NCBI RefSeq assembly: GCF_036880965.1
Contig: NZ_JBAJMV010000001.1
Span: 186,001 to 250,000 of the forward strand
Reading direction: 5' to 3'
Length of the DNA stretch: 64,000 bases
Source: JAUASW01 sp036880965
GTDB lineage: Bacteria; Pseudomonadota; Gammaproteobacteria; Burkholderiales; Burkholderiaceae_C
Part shown: positions 51,542-61,137 of the stretch, one piece after another
How the letters are laid out: each line of letters begins with the position of its first letter
How positions within the stretch are numbered: position 1 is the first letter of the stretch
The notes under the pieces: model-generated
What the model was told of the DNA's origin: nothing
Database searches by the model: none
Seen by the model: only the letters and a program-made list of their open reading frames with translations
Translations under genes and position numbers: made by a program

Positions 51542-53571
51542 GCCTGCTTGGAGACAGGCTTGCCCGCCTGCCGCGCGATACGCGCGACACCCTGTTCCTG
51601 CTCGCCACCATCGCGGCCACGGTGTTGCCGCATGCCAGCCATCTGCCCTGGTGGTGCAGCGCGATGACGGCCCTGGTCCTGCTCTGGCGCGGCCAACTGG
51701 CCTGGCGTGGTGCTCCGCTGCCGGGGCGCTGGACGCTCGTCGCCCTGCTCGTCGTCACCGCCGGCCTGACCTGGCTGAACTACCGCAGCATCCTCGGCCG
51801 CGAGCCCGGCATCACGATGCTGACGCTCCTGATGGCCCTGAAGACGCTGGAGCTGCGCGCCCGCCGCGATGCCTTCGTCGTGTTCTTCCTCGGCTTCTTC
51901 CTGGTGCTGACCGGCTTTCTCTATTCGCAGTCCCTGCTCACGGCGCTGTGGATGGTCTTGACCGTCTGGGCGCTCTTGAGCGCGCTGGTGCTCGCGCAGA
52001 TGCCGATAGGCCAGCCCTCGCTCGCGCTCGCGGCGCGCCAGGCGGCGCGCACCACGCTCCTGGGCCTGCCGCTGATGCTGGCCCTGTTCTTCCTGTTCCC
52101 GCGGATCGCGCCGCTGTGGGGCGTGCCGGCCGATGCGGTGGGCAAGACCGGGCTCTCGGACCGCATGGACTTCGGCGCAATGAGCGAGATCGCCAACGAC
52201 GAAAGCGTGGCGATGCGGCTGCGCTTCGATGGCCCCCTGCCACCCAGCTCGGCGCTGTACTTCCGCGGGCCCGTGCTGTCCAGCTTCGATGGCCGCAGCT
52301 GGCGGCCGAGCCCGCGCCCCTTCGCCATGCGCGATGCCGCACCGCGGGTCAGCGGCGCGCCGCTGCAGCTCGAGGTGACGTTGGAGCCGCTGCGCATTCC
52401 GGTCTTGCCTGTGCTCGAACTTGGCCGTGAAGGGCCTGGCGCCATCTGGGCCATCGACCAGCTGCAGTTGACACGGGGCGCTGACCTGCAATGGCTGGCC
52501 AGCCGGCCGGTGACCGAGCGGCTGCGCTTCAGCCAGCGTGTCTGGCTTCAGCATGAGCACGGGCCGCTCTTGCGCACACCCACGCTGCGCGAGTACCTCG
52601 CGCTGCCTGTGGGCCTCAACCCGCGAACGCTGGCCTGGGCCAGCAGCGTGCGCGCGCAGCAAGGCGATGCGGCCGACACGCCAGCCCTGGTCGAGGCGGT
52701 GATGCAGCACATCCGCCAGGCCGACTTCACCTACACGCTGGAGCCGGGCCGCTATGGCGAGCAGAGCCCGCACCTGATCGACGAATTCTGGTTCGACCGG
52801 CGCCTGGGTTTTTGCGAGCATTTCGCCGCAGCTTTTGTGGTGGTCATGCGCGCCATGGACGTGCCGGCCCGCGTGGTCACCGGCTTTCAGGGCGTGGACC
52901 CCGTGCAGCAGGACGACTACTGGATCGTGCGCAACAGCAACGCCCATGCCTGGGCCGAGTACTGGGTGGCCGGGCGCGGCTGGGTGCGCGCCGACCCGAC
53001 GGCGGCCGTGGCGCCCGAGCGCATCAATGCCGGCCGCTCCCTGCAGCCCACGCCTGGCGCGCTGGCCGGCGTGCTGGGCCAGATGAGCCCGCAGCTCTGG
53101 CGCAGCCTGCGCAATGGCTGGGAGACCCTCAACAACCGCTGGCAGCAGGTGGTCCTGAACTACTCGCGCGGCCAGCAGTTCGATCTCTTGAAGAGCCTGG
53201 GCTGGGAACAGCCGGACTGGAACGCGCTAGGCCAGCTGATTTCCGGGCTCATCCTCGCCGCCACGCTGGCTGGCTGGGTCTGGATGCGCTGGCAGATGCG
53301 GCCCCACGATGCATGGAGCCGCCAGCGCGCTCGCGTGCTCGCCCTGCTGCGCCGGCTCGATGTGCCTGCCGAATCGCACCACGCGCCGCGACAATGGGCG
53401 CAGCTTGTGCACGCCCGCCATGGCGAAGCCGCACAACCGCTGGTCGACCTGCTGCTGGCTCTGGAGGCTTCGCGCTACGGGCCGCAGGCTCATGCACAGG
53501 ACTGGCGCACAAGGCAGCGCTGGTGGGCCGGCGTGCGCGCGGCAGGACGTATGCTGCGAAGCAATCGCTGA
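51538..53571 (+). CDS. TgpA-like transglutaminase-domain membrane protein
   Basis: This 677-aa protein has five or six N-terminal membrane helices, a periplasmic transglutaminase-like domain with the triad in RLGFCEHFAAAF (Cys), NSNAHAWAEYW (His) and VRADPTAAV (Asp), another helix (LISGLILAATLAGWVWM) and a short C-terminal cytoplasmic region. It is like TgpA of Pseudomonas, an essential envelope protein. It overlaps the DUF58 gene by 4 bases and is followed by mltB after 21 bases. Confidence 0.92.
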   Translation: MSLLGDRLARLPRDTRDTLFLLATIAATVLPHASHLPWWCSAMTALVLLWRGQLAWRGAPLPGRWTLVALLVVTAGLTWLNYRSILGREPGITMLTLLMALKTLELRARRDAFVVFFLGFFLVLTGFLYSQSLLTALWMVLTVWALLSALVLAQMPIGQPSLALAARQAARTTLLGLPLMLALFFLFPRIAPLWGVPADAVGKTGLSDRMDFGAMSEIANDESVAMRLRFDGPLPPSSALYFRGPVLSSFDGRSWRPSPRPFAMRDAAPRVSGAPLQLEVTLEPLRIPVLPVLELGREGPGAIWAIDQLQLTRGADLQWLASRPVTERLRFSQRVWLQHEHGPLLRTPTLREYLALPVGLNPRTLAWASSVRAQQGDAADTPALVEAVMQHIRQADFTYTLEPGRYGEQSPHLIDEFWFDRRLGFCEHFAAAFVVVMRAMDVPARVVTGFQGVDPVQQDDYWIVRNSNAHAWAEYWVAGRGWVRADPTAAVAPERINAGRSLQPTPGALAGVLGQMSPQLWRSLRNGWETLNNRWQQVVLNYSRGQQFDLLKSLGWEQPDWNALGQLISGLILAATLAGWVWMRWQMRPHDAWSRQRARVLALLRRLDVPAESHHAPRQWAQLVHARHGEAAQPLVDLLLALEASRYGPQAHAQDWRTRQRWWAGVRAAGRMLRSNR

Positions 53572-53592
53572 AATGCTGTCGTTGCCGAATCC

Positions 53593-54732
53593 ATGCTCCT
53601 GAGAATCCTTGCGCTGAGTGCCACCCTGATGTTTGCTGCGCCGCTGGCCGAAGCCGCGCAGCCCAAGACCAAGCACAAGCTCAGCCAGAAGAAGGTGCAG
53701 AAGGCACGCGATGCGGCGCCCAGGCCCCTGGGCGAGCGCGAAGACATGCGCCGGTTCGCCGCCGAGCTGGCTGCCAGGGAAGGATTTGACGAAGCCCTGC
53801 TGCGCCGGCAGTTGGCTGCAGCCAAAGTCGTGCCTTCGGTGCAGCGACTCATCATGCCGGCGCCCGCCGGTGCGGCCAAGGATTGGGGTGCCTACCGCGC
53901 CCGCTTCATCGAAGCGCAAAGACTGCAGGCCGGCCTGGCTTTCTGGAATGAGCATCAAGCGGCCCTGGCCCGCGCCGAAGAGCGCTTTGGCGTGCCGGCC
54001 AGCGTCATCATGGGCATCCTCGGCGTGGAAACCTTCTATGGCCGCATCATGGGCGGCTATTCGGCGCTCGATGCATTGGTCACGCTCACTTTCGAATTTC
54101 CCAAGGGCCGCAGCGACCGCAGCGCCTTCTTCCGCCAGCAGCTGGTGGAACTCCTGCTGCTGGCCCGCCATGAAGGCCTGGATCCGTCTGGGTTCAAAGG
54201 CTCGTATGCCGGCGCCATGGGCTTTGGCCAGTTCATGCCGGGCAGCTGGAACCGCTATGCGCTGGACTTTGATGGCGACGGCCAGATCGACCTGATCGGC
54301 AGCCCGGTGGACGCCATTGGCAGCGTCGCCAATTTCCTGGCCGAGCATGGCTGGCTGCGCGGCCAGGCGAGCGACTACACGCTGGTGATGCCAGCCGACA
54401 CCACGGCGCGCGCGCAGATGCTAGTGCCGGACATCCGGCCCACGTTCAGCGCCGCACAGCTGGTCGAGATGGGCGCGCAGATTTCCGACGCGGCGCGCAT
54501 GCACGAAGGCCCGCTGGCAGTGATCGAGCTGCAGATGGGCGAGCGGGCTGCGCCGGTCTATCGCCTGGGCACGCAAAACTTCTACGCGCTGACGCGCTAC
54601 AACCAGTCGTCCTACTACGCCCTCGCGGTGATCGAACTGGGGCGCGAGCTGCAGGCCATGCGAATGATCGGCACGGCTCAGCCGCCGGCACCGGCAGCAT
54701 CCGGCAGCTCCGGCCCCAGCGCTTCGCCTTGA
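53593..54732 (+). CDS. mltB: Lytic murein transglycosylase B
   Basis: This 379-aa exported enzyme cleaves peptidoglycan glycan strands and forms 1,6-anhydro-muramic acid ends. It has a signal peptide ending ALAEAA, the catalytic glutamate in MGILGVETFYGRIMGGY, and the motif AMGFGQFMPGSW. A Pro/Ser tail follows the catalytic domain. The 3' end overlaps the convergent comEC gene by 55 bases. It is likely cotranscribed with tgpA-like, linking the two to envelope turnover. Confidence 0.93.
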   Translation: MLLRILALSATLMFAAPLAEAAQPKTKHKLSQKKVQKARDAAPRPLGEREDMRRFAAELAAREGFDEALLRRQLAAAKVVPSVQRLIMPAPAGAAKDWGAYRARFIEAQRLQAGLAFWNEHQAALARAEERFGVPASVIMGILGVETFYGRIMGGYSALDALVTLTFEFPKGRSDRSAFFRQQLVELLLLARHEGLDPSGFKGSYAGAMGFGQFMPGSWNRYALDFDGDGQIDLIGSPVDAIGSVANFLAEHGWLRGQASDYTLVMPADTTARAQMLVPDIRPTFSAAQLVEMGAQISDAARMHEGPLAVIELQMGERAAPVYRLGTQNFYALTRYNQSSYYALAVIELGRELQAMRMIGTAQPPAPAASGSSGPSASP

Positions 54733-57083
54733 AGCGGGCGGCTGTGCCAGTAGCGCTGGTCTGTCGCTCGCTGGCAGCGCGCTGAAAGCTCCGCACTGCG
54801 CCAGGACCAGGCGCCGCAATCGGGCGAGGTCCAGACCTTGATGCCCTGCGCCTGGTAGCGCGCCAGCACCTCGATCGCCGGATGGCCGAAACGGTTGCGG
54901 TAGCCGGCCTGCACGAGGGCCATCGAGGGCGCGACAGCGGCGAGAAACTCGGGCGTCGAGGAGGTCTTGCTGCCGTGATGTGGCACCAGCAGCAGGTCGC
55001 TTCGCAGCAATGACGTCGAAGCCATCAGCGAGCGCTCCTGCGCCGCTTCGATGTCGCCAGTCAGAAGGGCCGAACGGCCCTCTGCATCGCTGATCCGCAA
55101 GACGCAGGACAGCGCATTGCTCTTCGCGGATTCGCGATAGTCGGCCGCCGCTGGCTGCAAGACCTCGAAGCGCACGCCATCCCATGTCCACCGTTGCCCG
55201 GCTTCACAACGCGCTGCGCTGCGCCCCGTCAGCAAGGGGTGGTCCGAAGCCAGCGAGCTGCTCAAGGCGGCCACCTCCAGCCCGCTCATGAGCGCCTCCG
55301 CGCCGCCCACATGGTCGGCATCGCGATGGCTGAGCATCATGAGGTCCAGCCGCCGCTGCCCCATTGCCCGCAAGAGCGGCAGCAGCACGCGCTGCCCTGC
55401 ATCGCTGCCCGGCCCCCATTGCGGGCCGGCATCGAAGAGCAAGGCATGGTGTTCGGTGCGCACCAGCACCGCCGTGCCCTGGCCGACGTCGGGCGCGAGG
55501 ATCTCGAAGCGCCCCGCAGCCAGGCGCATGGGCGCCGGCCAAAGCAAGGCCAGCGCCATCAGCGGGCCCAGCAGGCGCAAACGCCAGGGCAGCGGCATCA
55601 CCAGCAAGGCACCGGCCAGCAAGCCCAGGGCCTGCGCCCAGACAGGAGCGACCGGCAACCACCAGACGGCGCCAGGCAGGCCTTGCAGGAGCTTCAGGTA
55701 CCAGCGCAGCCCCTCCACGCACCAGGCCGCCCAATGCCAGAGCCCGGGCAGGACGGCGCCGGCCAAGGCCAGCGGCGTGATCACCAGGCTGACCACCGGA
55801 ATCGCGACCAGATTGGCCAGCAGGCCGACCACCGAGATCTGCTGGAAGAACAGCAGGCTCAAGGGCGCCAGCCCCAAGGTGGCCACCCATTGCGCGCGAA
55901 AGCCGGCGAGCAGATGCGCGCGCCAGCCCTGCGGTGCCGATTGCCCGCCGGCCATCAGCAAGCCCACGGCCGCGAACGACAGCCAGAAGCCGGCCTGCGC
56001 CACCGCCCAGGGGTCGATTGCCGCGACCAGCGCAGCCGCCCCGAGCAGTTGCAAGGGCCAGGGCCAGCGCAGGCCCGCGCTGCGCAAGAGCGCCACGCCG
56101 GCGAGCATCCAGACCGTGCGCTGTGCGGGCACGCCCCAGCCCGCGAACAGCGCATAGGCAAAGGCCGTGGCCACGCCAATCCAGCGAGCTGCAGTGGGCG
56201 CAGGCAACCACAGGCAGGCACGGCCGCTGCGCCTCCAGAGCGCAAACGCCAGGGCCTGAGCGGCCCATGCGAGCATCGTGACGTGCATGCCTGAGATGGC
56301 GACAAGATGGGCAACCCCGGTATCGCGATACAAGGCCCAGTCCGAACGAGCGATGGCCGCCTGGTCGCCCAGGCTCAAGGCGGCGAGCAAGGCGGCGTGG
56401 CCGGGCTCGGCAATCCGCCGCTGGATCGCCTCGCGCAGGTCCTGGCGCAGCCCATCGATCTGCGGCCAGGGTGAATCTTGGAGGCGCTTCGGCGCCACGG
56501 GTCGCAGCACGCCGGTGGCCCGGATGCCCTGCTCGAGCAGCCAGAGTTCGTAGTCAAACGCGTAGGGGTTGGACAGCGCATGCGGCCGGCGCAGGCGCAC
56601 CACGAGCTGCCAGCGTTGCCCGGCGCGCCAGTAGCTCAGCGCCTGATCGCCCTGCGCGTACTGGCTCAAGAGCAGCTCGCGCGGGATGGCCGGCAGCGGT
56701 CGGCCTCGCTCATCCAGCGCCTGCTCCACCGTGAAGCGGAAGCGCCAGGCGGCTGCGCCCGACTGGCTTTGCAGCGCCTGCGGCAAGGAAGAGACCACGC
56801 CCTGCAGCCAGACATCACGCCCCTCCCAGGCCACGGGCAGTTCCTCGCTCAGGCGCTGCTCCGCACGCCAGCTGCCCCAGCCCATCGCCATCAGGAGCGC
56901 CAGGGGCAAGGCCAGCCATGACCATCGCCTCCAAAGCCAGGCCAGCACGATGATCAACAGCACAAGCGCGGCGAACTCCCCCTCGCCAGGAAGGCGCGGG
57001 CATTGCTGCAAGAGCCCCAGGCCGAACAGCCATCCGACGAGCGGACAGGCCCAGCCCAGGGCCGTCGGTGCGCAGCTCCTCAT
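54678..57083 (-). CDS. comEC: ComEC/Rec2-family DNA uptake channel
   Basis: This 801-aa inner-membrane protein moves transforming single-stranded DNA into the cytoplasm. It has an N-terminal DUF4131-like region, the competence domain with many helices (LVAISGMHVTMLAWAAQALAFALWRR and ALFAGWGVPAQRTVWMLAGVALL), and a C-terminal metallo-beta-lactamase domain (LMMLSHRDADHVGGAEAL, LLTGDIEAAQERSL, LLVPHHGSKTS). The start at 57083 has GGGGAGTGGA upstream; further upstream reading is unlike protein. Its last 55 bases overlap the mltB 3' end on the opposite strand. Confidence 0.93.
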   Translation of the reverse strand: MRSCAPTALGWACPLVGWLFGLGLLQQCPRLPGEGEFAALVLLIIVLAWLWRRWSWLALPLALLMAMGWGSWRAEQRLSEELPVAWEGRDVWLQGVVSSLPQALQSQSGAAAWRFRFTVEQALDERGRPLPAIPRELLLSQYAQGDQALSYWRAGQRWQLVVRLRRPHALSNPYAFDYELWLLEQGIRATGVLRPVAPKRLQDSPWPQIDGLRQDLREAIQRRIAEPGHAALLAALSLGDQAAIARSDWALYRDTGVAHLVAISGMHVTMLAWAAQALAFALWRRSGRACLWLPAPTAARWIGVATAFAYALFAGWGVPAQRTVWMLAGVALLRSAGLRWPWPLQLLGAAALVAAIDPWAVAQAGFWLSFAAVGLLMAGGQSAPQGWRAHLLAGFRAQWVATLGLAPLSLLFFQQISVVGLLANLVAIPVVSLVITPLALAGAVLPGLWHWAAWCVEGLRWYLKLLQGLPGAVWWLPVAPVWAQALGLLAGALLVMPLPWRLRLLGPLMALALLWPAPMRLAAGRFEILAPDVGQGTAVLVRTEHHALLFDAGPQWGPGSDAGQRVLLPLLRAMGQRRLDLMMLSHRDADHVGGAEALMSGLEVAALSSSLASDHPLLTGRSAARCEAGQRWTWDGVRFEVLQPAAADYRESAKSNALSCVLRISDAEGRSALLTGDIEAAQERSLMASTSLLRSDLLLVPHHGSKTSSTPEFLAAVAPSMALVQAGYRNRFGHPAIEVLARYQAQGIKVWTSPDCGAWSWRSAELSARCQRATDQRYWHSRPLQGEALGPELPDAAGAGG

Positions 57084-57133
57084 TCCACTCCCCGGTGTAG
57101 GATGCCGGCCAATTTCAAGCCACTGGAGGCCCC

Positions 57134-57604
57134 ATGAGCAACACCAACAATGTCTATGAGAAGCTGAAGGAACTGGGCATCGAGCTGCCACCCGTGGGCG
57201 TGCCGGTGGCTGCCTACGTGCCCTTCGTGCAGAGCGGCAAGCTCGTGTTCCTGTCGGGCCATATCGCCAAGAAGGACGGCAAGCCCTGGGTCGGCCAACT
57301 CGGCCGCGATACCGACACCGCCACCGGCCAGGCCGCGGCACGTGCCATCGCCATCGAGCTGCTCGGCACGCTGCATGCGGCCGTCGGCGACCTGAACAAG
57401 GTCAAGCGCATCGTCAAGCTGGTGAGCCTGGTGAACAGCACCGGCGACTTCACCGAACATCATCTCGTGACCAATGGCGCCTCCGAGCTGATGGCGCAGG
57501 TCTTCGGCCCGCGGATCGGTGCCCATGCCCGCGCAGCCTTCGGCGTGGCCCAGATCCCGATGGGCGCCTGCGTCGAGATCGACATGGTGGCCGAGGTCGA
57601 ATAA
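57134..57604 (+). CDS. RidA/YjgF-family protein
   Basis: This 156-aa protein has the RidA fold: LKELGIELPPVGVPVAAYVPF, GKLVFLSGHIAKKDGKPWVGQLG and GAHARAAFGVAQIPMGACVEIDMVAEVE. RidA proteins hydrolyse reactive enamine/imine by-products of PLP enzymes. The length is longer than the common 130-aa form and fits the YER057c/UK114-like subgroup. It is followed by dsbB after 3 bases, so the two are probably cotranscribed. Confidence 0.9.
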   Translation: MSNTNNVYEKLKELGIELPPVGVPVAAYVPFVQSGKLVFLSGHIAKKDGKPWVGQLGRDTDTATGQAAARAIAIELLGTLHAAVGDLNKVKRIVKLVSLVNSTGDFTEHHLVTNGASELMAQVFGPRIGAHARAAFGVAQIPMGACVEIDMVAEVE

Positions 57605-57607
57605 GCC

Positions 57608-58093
57608 ATGACGCTCAAGCCCGCCCGCGCCCTGGCGCTGATCTTCCTGTTGTGCTTTGCCGGCGTGGCTGCCGCCTTGATCGCCCAGCATGGCTTCAAG
57701 GTGCGGCCCTGCCCCTGGTGCGTGCTGCAGCGCCTGATCTTCATCGTGATCGGGGTCGTGGCGGGCCTGGGCTGGCTCCTGCAGCGCTACAAGCCGGCAC
57801 TGCTGGCCAGCCTCGCTGTCGTTCCCTTGCTGGCCATCGGCGGCCTGGTCTCCGCCTGGTACCAGCATGAGGTGGCCAGCCAGATGGAATCCTGCAAGCT
57901 GACGGTGGCCGACAAGATCCTGACCTTTTTCGGCGTCGAGGAGCTTTGGCCCAAGGTCTTCATGGTGACCGCCTCCTGCGCGGAAGCCGCGGCCTACCGG
58001 CTGCTGGGCCTGCCCTACGAAATCTGGAGCGGCGCGCTCTACGGCCTCCTGATCGCGCTGGCCGTGCTGGCTTTCAAATCGAACCAGCGCTGA
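57608..58093 (+). CDS. dsbB: Disulfide bond formation protein B
   Basis: This 161-aa inner-membrane protein reoxidises DsbA and passes electrons to quinone. It has four membrane helices and the two cysteine pairs: C35-C38 (PCPWC) and C96-C124 (ESCKL, ASCAE). The length matches the family. It follows the RidA gene by 3 bases. The Sox proteins and cytochromes encoded nearby depend on periplasmic thiol control, but the link here is only positional. Confidence 0.95.
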   Translation: MTLKPARALALIFLLCFAGVAAALIAQHGFKVRPCPWCVLQRLIFIVIGVVAGLGWLLQRYKPALLASLAVVPLLAIGGLVSAWYQHEVASQMESCKLTVADKILTFFGVEELWPKVFMVTASCAEAAAYRLLGLPYEIWSGALYGLLIALAVLAFKSNQR

Positions 58094-58159
58094 AAGGCCT
58101 GTGAACAAAGGCTGACCCGGCGCAAGGCGCGGCGCCGGTGCCAGCCTTAGTCTGACGGG

Positions 58160-59353
58160 ATGCCAGACACCACACAACAAGTCCTCATCATCGGCGCCGG
58201 CCCGGCTGGCCTGTCCATGGCCTGCGCGCTGGCCGATGCCGGCATCGCAAGCACCGTGCTCGAGGCGTCGCCCGAAGCCGAGCTGGCCGAACCGCGCGAA
58301 GACGGCCGCGAGATTGCGCTGACCCATCGCGGCACGGCCATCCTGCAGGACCTGCAAGCCTGGCAAGACCTGCCCCCGGAAGCGATATCGCCGCTGCGGC
58401 AGGCACGGGTCTTCAACGGCACGGCGCCGCAATGCCTCCATTTCGACAGCGGTCAAGCCGAGCGCCTGGGCTCGCTGGTGCCCAACCACTGGCTGCGTCG
58501 CATTGCCTGGCTGGGCGCCGAGCGCCGCCCCCTGGTGCAAGTGCGCACGCAGGCCAAGGTCACGGCCCTCGAACTCTCGGCTGCCAGCGCCCGCTTGACG
58601 CTGGAAGGCGGCGAGCAATTGCAGGCGCCGCTGGTGATCGCAGCCGACAGCCGCTTTTCAGCCACGCGCCGCCTGGCCGGCATCGGCGCCGAGATGCGCG
58701 ACTTCGGCCGCAGCGTGATCCTTTGCCGCATCGAGCATGAGAAACCGCACGAGGACCAGGCGCTGGAATGCTTCCACCACGGCCACACCATGGCCTGGCT
58801 GCCGCTCGGCGGCTATTCGGCGCAGCTGAGCTCGCTGGTGCTGACACTGCCGACCGATCTGGCGCAGGCCCAATTGGCCTGGAGCGAGGAGCAATGGCTG
58901 GCTTGGGTGCAGCAGCACAGCCAGGGACGACTGGGGCGACTGAAACTGGCCGGCTCGCGCCACCACTACCCTTTGGTCGCCACCTACGCACATCGCTTTG
59001 CCGCGCCCCGCTTTGCCCTGGTCGGCGATGCAGCGGTCGGCATGCATCCGGTCACGGCGCATGGCTACAACTTCGGGCTCTATGGCGTGCAGTGCCTGGC
59101 GAGCCTGCTGGCTGGCGCGCCGGACCCGGGCGATGCGGCGCTCCTGACCCACTATGCCGCCGAGCACCGGCGCACAACCTGGCCGATCTACCAGGGCACG
59201 AATGCGGTGGTGCGCCTGTTCACCGATGAACGGCCGCCCGCACGCCTGCTGCGCCAGGGCGTGCTGGCCGTGGCCGACCGGCTGCCACCCTTGAAGGCCT
59301 TGATCACCCGGCAACTGACCGGTCAGGGCCGCATCGGCTTCAGCGCCCGCTGA
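58160..59353 (+). CDS. UbiH/UbiF/UbiM-type FAD monooxygenase
   Basis: This 397-aa flavoprotein is of the ubiquinone-biosynthesis hydroxylase family. The FAD motif LIIGAGPAGLSMA (9-21), the second motif GDAAVGMHPVTAHGYNFGL (FAD/substrate segment) and typical length support this. It adds hydroxyl groups to the quinone ring; HPVTAHG rather than HPIAGQG makes UbiM- or VisC-like more likely than UbiH. The exact position on the ring is not clear. It overlaps the 3' end of the convergent gamma-glutamyltransferase gene by 14 bases. Confidence 0.88.
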   Translation: MPDTTQQVLIIGAGPAGLSMACALADAGIASTVLEASPEAELAEPREDGREIALTHRGTAILQDLQAWQDLPPEAISPLRQARVFNGTAPQCLHFDSGQAERLGSLVPNHWLRRIAWLGAERRPLVQVRTQAKVTALELSAASARLTLEGGEQLQAPLVIAADSRFSATRRLAGIGAEMRDFGRSVILCRIEHEKPHEDQALECFHHGHTMAWLPLGGYSAQLSSLVLTLPTDLAQAQLAWSEEQWLAWVQQHSQGRLGRLKLAGSRHHYPLVATYAHRFAAPRFALVGDAAVGMHPVTAHGYNFGLYGVQCLASLLAGAPDPGDAALLTHYAAEHRRTTWPIYQGTNAVVRLFTDERPPARLLRQGVLAVADRLPPLKALITRQLTGQGRIGFSAR

Positions 59354-61115
59354 CGATGCCCTCGCGGCGCGGGTCGGCGCCACCCAGCAGGCGGCCGTCG
59401 GCTGTGCGCTGGATCGCCTGCAAACCGCTGGTCAACTCGCTTTGCTGGATCTGGTGTCCGCGCTCGCGCATTTGCTCCTGGAGCTCGGCCGGCCAGCGGT
59501 CCCGCTCCATGTAGAAGGGTCCGGTATTCATGCTCAGGGCATTGGGCAGGTCGATGGCCTGCTGCGGCGTCAGGCCCCAGGCCAGGGTGGCCAGCAGCGT
59601 CTTGGCCGTGAACGAGATGATGGCCGGCCCGCCCGGCGCGCCCAGGCTCAGGAGCAGGCGGCCGGTCTTGGCATCGAACACCAGCGTCGGGCTCATGCTG
59701 GAGCGCGGCCGCTTCAAGGGCTCGATGCGGTTGGCCACCAGGCGGCCATCGGCCTCGCGCGAACGCAGCGAGAAGTCGGTCATCTGGTTGTTCAACAGGA
59801 AACCGCCTGTGAGGCCGGTGCCACCGTCGCTCATGATGCGGGCGCCAAAGGCCGCTTCGATGGTCGTGGTCATCGCCACGCCGCGGCCCTCGGCATCGAT
59901 CACGCTGATGTGGCTGGTGCCGTATTCGGGCTGGTCCCGCTGCGGCGCCAGCGCCGTGACGGCCGCTCGCGGCTGGCCGGCCACTGCCTGACCCATGCTT
60001 TTCGAGCCGATCAAGGCGGCGCGGCGCTTCAGATAGTCCTCATCCAGCAGGCTTTGCCAATCACCGGCCGGCGCTGGCGTGAAGGCCGGGTCGGCGATGT
60101 AGAGCGCCCGGTCGGCAAAAGCGAGCTTGGAGGCCTCGGCATAGCGGTGCAGCCATTCGGCATTGGGCAGGCCATTGGCTTGCATCGGGTCGGTCGGAGC
60201 ACCGCCATAGTCCAGCAGCTTGAGCACCTGCACCAGCGTCAGGTGCCCCGAGGACGGCGGCGGGAAGCCGCAAACCTTGTACTGCTGGCGCCAGACGGCG
60301 CAGATCGGCTCGCGCTGCAATGGCTTGTAGGCCTTCAGGTCTGCCTCGCTCAGCACGCCCTGGCGAGCCTGCACGCGTTTGACGATGTCTTGCGCCGCAC
60401 TGCCTTCCTGCAGCACCACAGCGCCCTGCTCCGCAACGCGGCGCAAGACGGCGGCAAAAGCCGGGTTCTTCAGTTTGTGGCCAACCGGCCAGGGCCTGCC
60501 TTCGGTATCGAAGAAATAACGACGCGCCTGCTCATCCCTAACCAGCAACCGGTCTTGCGCGAGCAGCTTGTTCAGGCGCGGACTGACGGCAAAGCCCTGC
60601 TCGGCCAGCTCGATGGCCGGCTGCATGAGCTTCGCCCAGGGCAGGCGGCCGTTGCTGGCATGCGCTGCCTGCAGCATCGCCAGCACGCCCGGCGTTGCCA
60701 CCACGCGGCCTTCGCCCTCGGCCACGCCCATGGGCCGACCGTCGGGACGCAGAAGCATCTCAGGCGTGGCGGCCGCGGGCGCCGTCTCGCGGCCATCCCA
60801 GGCCTGGACCTTGCTGCCATCCGACAGCATCAGGAAAGCGCCACCACCAATGCCGCTGCTTTGCGGCTCGACCAGGTTCAGGACCATCTGCACCGCCACC
60901 ACCGCATCGAGCGCATTGCCGCCCTCGCGCAGGATGCGAGCGCCGGCCTCCGCCGCCAGCGGGTTGGCCGCGGCCACCGCTTCGCGCTTGTAGCTCCAGC
61001 CCGGCTTGGGCACGAGGCCGGTATCGGCCTCGGGCAGGTTGGCGTCCTGCGCGTTGGCCAGGGAGGCGCCGAGCGCCAGCGTGAGGATCAGCTTGCTGCG
61101 AATGATTGATGGCAT
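59340..61115 (-). CDS. ggt: Gamma-glutamyltransferase
   Basis: This 591-aa periplasmic enzyme breaks the gamma-glutamyl bond of glutathione. Signal peptide (LILTLALGASLANA), large subunit, and the autoprocessing/nucleophile threonine T400 in PEYGTSHISV, giving a 192-residue small subunit, are all visible; the GAPGGPAI segment also fits. In a sulfur oxidiser it may help recycle glutathione sulfur. The 14-base overlap with the ubi-type gene is noted. Confidence 0.94.
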   Translation of the reverse strand: MPSIIRSKLILTLALGASLANAQDANLPEADTGLVPKPGWSYKREAVAAANPLAAEAGARILREGGNALDAVVAVQMVLNLVEPQSSGIGGGAFLMLSDGSKVQAWDGRETAPAAATPEMLLRPDGRPMGVAEGEGRVVATPGVLAMLQAAHASNGRLPWAKLMQPAIELAEQGFAVSPRLNKLLAQDRLLVRDEQARRYFFDTEGRPWPVGHKLKNPAFAAVLRRVAEQGAVVLQEGSAAQDIVKRVQARQGVLSEADLKAYKPLQREPICAVWRQQYKVCGFPPPSSGHLTLVQVLKLLDYGGAPTDPMQANGLPNAEWLHRYAEASKLAFADRALYIADPAFTPAPAGDWQSLLDEDYLKRRAALIGSKSMGQAVAGQPRAAVTALAPQRDQPEYGTSHISVIDAEGRGVAMTTTIEAAFGARIMSDGGTGLTGGFLLNNQMTDFSLRSREADGRLVANRIEPLKRPRSSMSPTLVFDAKTGRLLLSLGAPGGPAIISFTAKTLLATLAWGLTPQQAIDLPNALSMNTGPFYMERDRWPAELQEQMRERGHQIQQSELTSGLQAIQRTADGRLLGGADPRREGIVSGR

Positions 61116-61137
61116 CGTGCAGCCATCATAGGCAGCA

